The position numbers and the translations under genes were made by a program. A stretch of 64,000 bases of DNA from Aphanomyces cochlioides (lineage: Eukaryota > Oomycota > Saprolegniomycetes > Saprolegniales > Verrucalvaceae). Positions 54,985 to 64,000 of this stretch are shown one piece after another; position 1 is the first letter of the stretch; each line of letters starts with the position of its first letter. The notes beneath the pieces are model-generated. The model was not told where the DNA came from, did no database searches, and saw nothing but the letters and a program-made list of their open reading frames with translations. The stretch spans positions 1,426,001-1,490,000 of the forward strand of contig JAHQRK010000006.1 in assembly GCA_019828595.1 (NCBI GenBank), read 5' to 3'.

Positions 54985-57508
54985 GGCGCATCGGACCCTC
55001 CTCCAGACCCGCCGCTGGCCAACAAGACAACGCCTCATCCTCGGCCGCCAGCAGCACCACCGGATCAAGATCTACTTCCTAACCCGACTTGCGTCCCAGT
55101 CCTCCAGCAACCATACCGAAGACCTATCCAACGGGCGCGACCCACCGCCACCACGCCACAAGGCCACAGCAGACCCAGCATCGCTGGCCTGTCAGGCCCA
55201 ACACCCTCCCTCACCTCCCTCCTCTACCAACCCACCTGGCAGCTGGCTTGACGACCCACATCCTCAGACCACCTCACCAGCACGTCCCATCAGGGAGCAT
55301 CAACACCAACGGCTCTTTCCGTTTTTCCAACGACCACTGCCTCTTCTCTTTCCTCACTTTACATCCCTGTCCCACACGCCGTCGGCATCACCACCTTCCC
55401 CCAACTCCAGTTTCCAACCCGACGTACCCATGTCACCCGCCTCGACACCGCCCCCGGCCCAAGAAGCACCAGCTGGTACCCCACCCACACAGGCCGATCA
55501 GGCTCCTGCCGCTCATCCGACCGCAGATCCAACACTAGCTGCTGCAACCAGCACTACACAGCCTGAGGCCTCAGTACCGAGTACGCCAGACCCACGCTCT
55601 ATCATTTCAATTGAAGACTATCGCAAACGCAAACGCGATGAGGATGTGGACAGTGGCTCTTCAAAGCGCGTTGCACCCATTACCCCACCGGTCGCTGCTC
55701 CGTCAACACTACCTCCCGCGCTGCCAGCACCCACGCCAACACGCGCGCCAATCCCTCACAACGCAAACACCATGGCGGACACGCATCAAGATGAAGATAT
55801 GCAGGAGCCTGAGCCACACGGCACGTCCCAAGACCAGCAGCCCTCTGGCGCATCTCCCTCTCCCAAACGCCCGGGCCTTGAAGAAATTCGTGATGAGTGC
55901 CATCCGCCCATGCTCTATGAGAACGACGCCATTTTCTGGGATGCCGAAGACGATCTTTTCCCTGTGCTCACAGATGAAGAGATCAACAACATCGAAACCG
56001 CTTTTGCGCAATCCACCAACACACTCTTGTTCCATCTCAATCCCGACGACGCCTCAAGATACAACATCCTCAACTTCCGCGAAGAAATCACATCCGACTG
56101 CAAGTATTACGTTCCCCATGCCTCTCACAGGCTCGGCCTCGGTCCTGATGGGTACACCCAATGAACGCCATATTGAGGCCTGGTCGGTGGCCAAACGTGG
56201 ATACATGCTCTTGCCTAAGGCTATGATTATGGTCTCTTACCAACACGCGGCCAACACCGATCCTCCCCAGAGTCTCAATCAGCTGGAATACTCCAACACT
56301 GACTACATGTCTCCGAACGACCTTCGCAAGGCCTTCCGCGCACTGGGCGCTCCTGATTACATTGTCTGCAGTCACTCCAGAAATGGCGACAACACGCGCC
56401 GCACGGAACGCTGGCCCAGCATCGGGTGTATTAACCGTCGGACCGACAAACTCTTCAAATTCCGTGTGATGTTCCCCAATCAAGCTCTCACAGAACTGGT
56501 TTATGCCAACTACCATGCCCTCCGACGCTCCCAAGGCACGCATGAAGACGTTCCTAACTCCCTTCAACTTCGACCGCTCAGCGAGCTCCACTGGGATCAG
56601 CCCTCTCAAATCTTCTATAACCCTGTCCTTCCGTCCAACAGTCACCTCCGTGACACGAAACTTCGCCTGTCTCCCATTCCTCCAACCATCCGGGCAGCGG
56701 ACATTGCCATCGTGCTAGCAGAACAAGTCTTTGACAAAACTGATGTGGACATCACGGGCACAGTTGCCACAATTACCTTTTACAACTCAGAAATCCGTGA
56801 TATTGCCTGGCAAGCATGGCGCACCGACCCCTTGGTCGTTCGAGGCTATGTCCTCGCAGTCTCGGCCCTCACCGGCCCGCTTCAGCGACCGCCGCCATCT
56901 TCAGCGTCCTTACCTGCCATGAATGTGGTCGTCTTGGCCATAAAGCCTCCGAATGAACCGTTTTTCAAGAACTCGATAACCATGGTCGACCACTACGACC
57001 ACAAGCTGCACCAGCTCCCAACACTCCCTATGACCCCCGACGATACACCAGACCTAGCCAAGCACGCTCGGGCCGCAGCCGCTCCACTCCCTCGGCTCCA
57101 CAGAAAGGCCGTAGCGCCAGTCACGGCCCAACCCAGGTGGTGGCCACCAAGCCTACTGGCCCTGCGGACAATGCTCTGGCATTCTCCGATGTTCGACGGC
57201 TGCAAGAACGTTTTCTTCGAGTGGAAGCGGAAACTAAACGCCATAGTGACGAACTCGCTAAGGTCAAGGCGGAAAACATGGCCCAAAAAGCGCAACTCGA
57301 AGAACAAGCAGCGCAACTGGCTACTCATGCAGCGCAACACGCGACCACCCAACAGGCGCTGGAGGAGCAAGCACGCGTGCAAGCCCAAGCAGCAGAGGAT
57401 CGCCTAGCCATGAAGGCCAACATCGCTCAAGCCATTGCACTACTCACGCAAGCCGCGTCGGCCCCAGCTCCGTCTGCTCCACCCGCTAATAACCCTCAGC
57501 GAAACTAA
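54985..57508 (+). pseudogene. LINE ORF1 (gag-like), frameshifted
   Basis: A long Pro/Ala/Thr-rich N-terminus is followed by a globular domain (DAIFWDAEDDLFPVLTDEEI, then LFHLNPDDASRYNILNF). The frame changes near 56,150 and back near 56,880. A CCHC zinc knuckle follows at 56915-56956 (CHECGRLGHKASE), but its final Cys codon is TGA. Beyond this a coiled-coil tail (EAETKRHSDELAKVKAENMA and Gln/Ala repeats) ends at 57508. ORF1 proteins of LINEs bind the element RNA. This copy cannot make a full product. Confidence 0.75.
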
Positions 57509-57886
57509 AGCAAGGGCGTCGCATTCGGCCGCCGGCGTCCTTTTACCTTCCCAGGCCGTTTATATACACATGGTTCCTCCTCCTATCATTCCTCTTTACT
57601 GGTGTAACCGCATCACATTCTCACTCGCACACTCTCCAACCTGCCATGCCGCTGACTCCAGGCCTCGACCTACCTATCATGGACACTATCTCCTTTGGCC
57701 ACACTGGCCTACCTTCCTCTGATGACTCTGCTAACTCAGAATGCAGCGACCATCGCCTTCAAGCGACTTCGCCCATACAGGCCATGGCACACCGCTCCCA
57801 ACGGGGTCCACATCGCCGGAAGCCATAGAGGCCCGTCAAACACCACCTAATCCCGCCGCAACTGGGCACTGATTGCTCTCCGACCG
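57509..57886. other. LINE inter-ORF spacer
   Basis: Some 380 bp between ORF1 and ORF2 with only short frames; nothing recognised. Confidence 0.5.
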
Positions 57887-60800
57887 ATGCAATCCGCACG
57901 CGTGAAGCGCGTCAATATTAATCGTATCTCGGACACCCGCCCCCCCCCTCCCGCTATACGTGAAAACACATTACGCATCGCCACAATCAACATCAACAAA
58001 AACACCAAGACCAAACTCCACGCCGAACTCGGTGACTGGTTCATAGCGCACCAGCTCGACTTTGCAATTTTGGCAGATGCAGACCTTGGCGCCCAGCCTT
58101 TCCACATCTGGTGTACCCAGACTAATGGTTCATTGAGGCCGGGCCTAGCTACACTCGGCGCTGGCAGGGTAGCAATCCTCTACGACTACCAACGGTGGCA
58201 CGCGCGACTTCAGCTCACAGCTACCACAACTTCACCCTCGGGGCGTAGCATTGCAATCCACTTCCGACTGGGCCAACGAGGCAAATTAACACTCCTTGGC
58301 ACATACTGCCCGGTATCGCCTCATACATGCCGCACTGAAACGCAACAAGAATGGGATTGGCTAGCGGAGCACACACCGCCACCAGCGCCACGCACATTAG
58401 TCCTGCTAGCGGGCGACTTCAACACCTATGGCACTAATCCCCTGGATCGATCCAGCCCAGCCCAGCGCTCCAGGGCCAGCACGGCCATTGGCGAAGCTTT
58501 CGAATCCTGGCAACAACTCCACAACTGGACGTCTACTTTCCGCTCTGTCCACCCGCAGTTACCCCGGTATACATATGCCAGGGCTGGCACCGCCGTAACA
58601 CTTGATGACATCTTTATTCAAACCAATGCGGCCCATCGCATTCAAGCCAGTGGCATCTGGATCGGCTCACTACACTCCAGTGATCACATTTGCACGCCAA
58701 TCGCGGAAATCGCACTCGACCTACACTGGACCTCCAGCTCTCAACTCAAAGGGGTCTGCCCTATCCGTGTGGTCAACACACGCAAAGCTACTGCCACAGA
58801 ACTGGCACAATTCACAATGCACACGACCCATCTTATGCAATCTCTGCAACTTCCGCCGTTGATTCCTCCGTTAGCAGACACTGAGGATGGCCCTGCGATT
58901 ATCAGCCACTGGCTGGAAACTACCATGCACAACCTCTACGCTATTTTATATGGTAGCGCCAAAGCCTTTGGGGCGAAACCTGCCAAACTCAACGAGCCAT
59001 CAATCGAGCAACAGCTATTAAACGCTCCAACCGCTGCATGGCGCAATGGCGCTACATCCTTCGTCTCCTCGCGGATCAGGAGCTATCAATTCCTGATATC
59101 ATTGGTCTAGCGGACAACATCCAATGGCCCAAATGGGTTCGCGATCCAGCCAAGCTCCCGAAAGGCACCCCTCATGCCTCAAAGGCATTAACATTACACC
59201 ACTGGTGGACCAACCGACCTACTGACCCACAAGCCTCAATTGGCCATTGGCGCATGTGGCTCCTTACTGGCTGGACCCATTGGCACAGTGTCTACAACAG
59301 TCGACGCCGCTGGCGAACTACGGCTCAGCGCCTTTTTGCCCAACGTTATCGAACGGAGCTTTTTACGGGCAACCGCACGAGACAATTTCTCCAAAATGCC
59401 CTCGGGCGACCCACGCCTCCAATCTCCATCCGGAGTACTATGGTCGACCACCCTGACGGTACACGAACATACTCTGAAAACAAAGCTGATGTAACGGCAG
59501 CGCTCCAACATCTCCTTGACAATTGGATACCCCCCACAGAGCGCACCGAGCGTCCCGCCCACCTCTCCACACTATCACCCACGGAACTGCCTCAGGCGCC
59601 GCGCTTCGTTCGTGAATGGTTACTACATGACATGCACCGGCCGGAACATATCGCCCCCGGCTTCCTACATGGGGATAAATGTACATGGGACATATATGTC
59701 TATACACCTGAGATGCAGCAACGCTGTGACTGGTACCTCCGTAAACATGTTGCACCCGGCTATGGTGGTGTCTCTCAGGAACTCTGGATCGCAGCCCCCC
59801 CCCGGCCATACGCGAGCGTGAACGCCGTATTATCAACACCATCCTCCGCACTGGATGTGTTCCCCCTTGCCTGGGCCGCAAACAGATGCTATACCTCGCT
59901 AAATCTGACACAGCCCATGGCATCGTAAATCTCGATCCCGGTTTACCACCCTGGCGTCCCATTACAGTACAAAGTGTTTTCACAAGCCGTCTTTTCATGG
60001 TCATACGGGACTATATTACTCCGATCATACCCAATGAGCCCCTCCAACATGGATTCCAAAAGGACCGCACAGTCCAAGATGCGGTCATCTTGACATCGCT
60101 TCTCATTGACCGCGCTCAGCGCACAAATTCAGAACTCTTTCTTACATCCAAAGATTGCCTCAAATGCTTTGATCGGGTTCCCTCATGGGTCATGGAATAT
60201 GTCTACCTTAAACTGGGCGTACCACCGACGCCACGAAAACTCATGGCTCATTTCCTCGGAGCCAGTCAAATTGATATCCGCACGGCCTTTGGCTGGGTGG
60301 ATGGTGGCCATCGAGACTTTGGCCTTGGGCAAGGCTCTATCCTGGCAGTCATGCACATCGGCTACTACATGGACATCCTCCAACAGCAACAACAATGCGG
60401 GCTAGATCCCGTCAAACTCGTACATCACCAACACACCGATGGCTTGACCCAACAGTCCATCGGCAGCCTGCTCTTTGTAGATGATGCCCTCGATGTAGCC
60501 ACATCCTACGCAGGCATCCAGCACCGTGCTACCACATCCAATATTTTCACAGGCAAATATGCCTCTGGTGGAGTTTTTGGGGCAGATAAATCCTTCATCT
60601 CTACCTTTCACCCCTCCACCACCCGGCAATCTCGCTCAATAACGGCTTAGGCGAACCCCAACCGGTTAAGATCCTTGCGCCTATTGAAGGCTTTAAGCAT
60701 TTGGGCATCCACCAAGGAGCAGGGGTCCAATGGGCGGCAAACACACAGGCGCTCTGGCACCGGCTCAAGCGGCAAGCGGAACAAATCGCACCCAAACGCC

Positions 60801-63800
60801 TCACAGGGGCTGAATTTCGATACATTGTCAATGCCGTCTGGCTGCCTAGTATCATCTATCGATGTGCATTCAGCGACTCCCTCTCCATAGCCTCTGCCTT
60901 TGATATTCTAATCCGGAAAACGGCAAAACGGGTCCTCCAACTGCCCCACGATCATCCCACAGAGTGGTTCTACGACACTATGGATGGGCTAGGCCTCCAG
61001 AACTGTGAGCACCTCAGTCGAAGCCAACGGATGTACCACGTACTCCGCATTGCCAACGATATCGGCTCCCCAGCCTACGATGCCCTCATGGATGCAATGG
61101 AAACGTATCAAATCCAGATGGGGCTCACTGATCACCCACTCGCCTCTCCGGTATCACCGCCCTCCTCGGATCAGTCTTTCCTGGGCACGACGATACGAAT
61201 CGCAGCAGCTTCTGCCCACAAATACACTATCCATGCCACATGGCGCTCTCCCCCCCAATGCCTCTCGACACGTCCCTGTGATCAGTCTATTTGGAAGCAC
61301 CTCTCCCCACAACTGAGCACCAAGCTTCTGCAACTTAATAAAGCCTCCAGGCTGAAGGTCCGCTGGCTCGGCGACATCACCAATGAACGTGGCACCCAAC
61401 TCCTCTCCCTTGAGACGCTCCGTCTCCGCTTTGGCTGGACGGCACAACAACTTACCAATTTTGAGCCCATATGGTCATCGATCCCTCTTGCCCAGCAGCC
61501 TTCCCGGCATGCACTCCGCCAATCCACCCTTCCATGGTCTACCGAACGGCCTCCCCAGGATGATATGCCATCGGCATCTATCCGTCGACGCCTCAACCCA
61601 CTTCCACTCTTATTGAACCCTCTTGGCAGGGCATGCAGCCTACAGCCTCAAGGCATCCATACTATCCACATCCCACTAGGGTCTCTCCTCATTATTCCGA
61701 TTCTCCTGACCAGCCCAGGTCATCCGGACATACTCAATTACCAAATCGGACGCCGTGACTCCCTTCAAACGCGCATAGCGCCAACGGGTACAGAAATAGC
61801 GGTCACCTATTGGTATGAACAGCGCAAAGGCAGTGGAAACTGGTATGCGCCAGGCAAACGTGACCTCCGCCGCTCCACGCGTCTCACGCCACTCTCCCGT
61901 TGCTTTCCTGCCGCCGGCAATACTCTTACGACCTCTACCCCTGGAAAGGAAAAATTCCTGGTTTGGACAGATACCACCTGGACGGATCCTGGCACACGTC
62001 GCACGTACACTGGCCAAAATGACCGTAGCTGCATTGCTACCACCTGGGAACAAGACCTTACCTATGAGGCAACATATCGTGCCACTGGCCAACCACCGAA
62101 CCTCATCCACAGATGCACGGGTTGTCTCCGACATCTTGCAACCGACCCATGTACAAACTGCCAACACCATCACCATCCCGAATGTGTCCGCTGCGCAGAC
62201 CAGCCGGCGATACCCTCCGCTGACCTTCCACCACCATTTCCCTGTGCTACGCACCCGACTGACCCAATCCCTCAAGCCGTCGGGGACGGTAGCGTACTTC
62301 ATGCAGGCACGACGACAGCCAGTGGCAGCTGGTGTGTGATTCTTCCTTCCCCCCAAGACCCCTCACACAGTATGTCCACTCAGGGCCGCTTAGACGTCAC
62401 TCCGCTCGACCTAACATCGACGAGATGCGAGGCGCACGGCCTGCTCTAGGGTCTCCATATCACCGGTGATCATAACACGCAAATCTGCGACAACCAAGCG
62501 GCCATTGGTCTCGTCCTGAAAGCCCGAGATCTCAAACGGAAGGCACTCACGCCTAAATACCGCGATCCCCATCGTGTGGAACTTCGCTCGTTTATACGCC
62601 TTCCCCAGAGGGGTCCTTCCGAGGTCTCTGGGTACGCTGTCATCAGGAACACACCCACACGGATGACTCAACACTCAGCCAGCAACGGCTAGCACTAGCA
62701 CGAGCTGACGCTCTAGCCGCTACGGCCCATACAGCGACCCTGCCCACGTCGTGCACATCACTCCTCCAACGCGATGCGTGGGAACTACGAGACCACAATG
62801 GCAAACCTGTATTTGGCAATACTGGCCGCTGGTTTAACTGCATTCAACAACAACGCTCCTGGGCTGCGCGCCAAGCTCTCTCAGGCCATCCGGCCCGTCA
62901 TACCATGGTCGATGACCGAACATCAACACCCAAGCTCTGCAGATGGTCAGCGCTGGAAACGCGCTTCATCTGGAAAGCGACAACGTATACCCTGCATACA
63001 AATGCGCGGAAACACCGCATTCACCATGACTGGTCCCCTGCATGTCGCTGCTGCTCACTGGATGCGTATGACTCCCAGGAACACCGTTTCGGTCTTACTA
63101 CCCCCATTTGCACAGCAGCATCCCACCTCGCCAATCACCTCCACTTAGAATTAGCCAAACAGCTCTCCTCCCATTGGATGCCTGATTAAGAAATCTACCT
63201 TCCCCTCCAATGCCAGCTTGTGGCTGCGTCCCAGACTCACTTTCCTCTCCGAGCTGCCTGGCAACGTGCCTGAACACAGAACACCTCCACACCTCACCAA
63301 GGACCCCTCACTATGATAGCTCTTGCACTTAATCGGTGGGTCCTTGCACTCCATATCCAGCGGATTATGGGCTCCCTTCAGCCCGACACCATCGCTCCTA
63401 TCATCGCACAACTCCAGTGGGAGATTTCGATTCCCACTCGTAGGCCTTATGGCTTTATTATCCCCCGATGGATTTACCAAATGACGCTCGCGTCTTTCCC
63501 CACCCTCGCACCAAGCGATATTCATTTTCCCCAATGGATGTGTGGTCCCAACGGAGCCCGATTCGCAGGTCCGCTTGGATTCGCCTATGTACTTGTCGTC
63601 TTCGATCAATCACCAGGGCACCGTTTTGGTATTCGCCACCGCGCAAAATGGCATGTCACAATTCCCTCCGGCACTATTGCAATGCGTCACCAGGCCACAA
63701 TTGTCCAAGACTCCCTACCCCAGTGGAAATTGCTATACCGCATGAATACACACGCCATCCATATTGGAACTATCACCTCTGAAGAAGACCTACCCGCGGC

Positions 63801-63897
63801 TGCGGTATGGTACAGCGTCTTACGCTCACAGGGCAACACACACTGGTTGCATTCTCATCCCGGACCACAAGCCTCCCCCCCGCTACCGGCTCTTTAA
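57887..63897 (+). pseudogene. LINE ORF2 (endonuclease, reverse transcriptase, PHD-like finger, RNase H), broken
   Basis: The endonuclease occupies 57.9-58.75 kb (IATININ, LLAGDFNTYG, SLHSSDHICTP). The frame shifts near 59,050-59,110 and again near 59,900. Reverse transcriptase motifs lie at 60.05-60.65 kb: FQKDRTVQDAV, KDCLKCFDRVP (motif A), GLGQGSILA (motif B) and LFVDDALD (motif C, FVDD). A further shift falls near 60,650. A thumb/connection region follows, then a PHD-like finger (62113-62263) and RNase H from about 62280 (AVGDGSVLHAG, STRCEAHGLL, an in-frame TAG at 62447, then CDNQAAIGL and, after a shift, ARADALAATAH). The tail has a CCHC-like cluster (ACRCCSLDAYDSQEHRFGL) and an unrecognised domain at 63.3-63.9 kb. 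RNase H-bearing LINEs with this order belong to I/Tad-like groups; the clade is not settled. Confidence 0.8.
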
Positions 63898-64000
63898 ATT
63901 CCTCATATTCACTGGTCTACATCTCTGGCTAACACCAACGACCCATACGCTATGCGCACACGAGACTTTCTCCGAGAACAATTTCCAACTATCTACAATG

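Larger units (their letters stand above)
54976..64000 (+). mobile_element. Non-LTR (LINE) retrotransposon, 3' end off window
   Basis: At least 9 kb: a gag-like ORF1 (55.0-57.5 kb), an untranslated gap, then ORF2 with endonuclease, reverse transcriptase, a PHD-like zinc finger, RNase H and a long C-terminal region. No LTRs are seen. GC content and Pro/Thr/Ser-rich composition differ from the genes to the left. Several frameshifts and stops show that this copy is inactive. The 5' edge is placed where relic C loses similarity and may be off by tens of bases. No target-site duplication could be checked because the 3' end is missing. Confidence 0.85.

Overview
The window reads as nuclear DNA of an oomycete. 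A Saprolegniales genome, and Aphanomyces in particular, is my best guess. The basis is very short GT-AG introns (mostly 40-60 nt), compact genes close together on both strands, inverted CCAAT boxes at most promoters, and a mix of flagellar genes (CFAP46, a many-IQ/p25-alpha protein), eukaryotic housekeeping genes and a phytochelatin-synthase-like family. The organism call is inference; the gene calls come from the sequence.

Layout. 1-1.1 kb: organellar-type tryptophanyl-tRNA synthetase running off the left edge. 1.1-3.2 kb: no intact gene, one short coding relic. 3.2-13.6 kb, minus strand: a START/FYVE protein, an unrecognised two-exon protein, a very long IQ-repeat/p25-alpha/B-box/WW protein, and ribosomal P0. 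14.7-15.4 kb: ribosomal uS19 (RPS15). 15.4-17.4 kb: mostly gene-poor, with a possible cysteine-rich locus and a perfect 35-bp hairpin. 17.4-31.4 kb: UTP6, RPB12, NMD3, CFAP46, mitochondrial bL9 and MIC10. 31.4-32.9 kb: gene-free apart from a 640-bp mariner-type MITE. 32.9-46.1 kb: ten genes in strict strand alternation (SLC35-type transporter, GAS41, FHA protein, eIF4B-like, CCR4-like nuclease, Ku70, two phytochelatin-synthase-like proteases, SUKH protein, TSP1/EGF/FnIII membrane protein), whose convergent ends are only 2-23 bp apart. 46.9-52.6 kb: three tandem FSP1/AIFM2-like oxidoreductases of identical length, one interrupted by an in-frame TGA, interleaved with decayed copies of a second gene. 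52.97-53.44 kb: a foldback repeat. 53.6-54.97 kb: another relic of the second gene. 55-64 kb: a large, frameshifted non-LTR (LINE) retrotransposon that runs off the right edge.

How it works together. Left of 46 kb the DNA is housekeeping: translation and ribosome assembly (TrpRS, P0, uS19, UTP6, NMD3, eIF4B, bL9m), transcription and chromatin (RPB12, GAS41), DNA repair (Ku70) and flagellum (CFAP46, possibly the IQ protein). Promoters fall into two visible classes: paired or clustered CCAAT boxes, and the palindrome ATCCGGAT. Right of 46 kb the region is dynamic: tandem duplication, decay and transposon insertion.

The observations most worth following are the tail-to-tail pair of membrane-anchored phytochelatin-synthase-like proteases, the FSP1-like array with its in-frame TGA, the ATCCGGAT promoter motif, the IQ/p25-alpha/B-box/WW protein, and a PHD-like zinc finger between reverse transcriptase and RNase H in the LINE. 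I saw no convincing tRNA, rRNA or CRISPR array, but I could not run a search for them.
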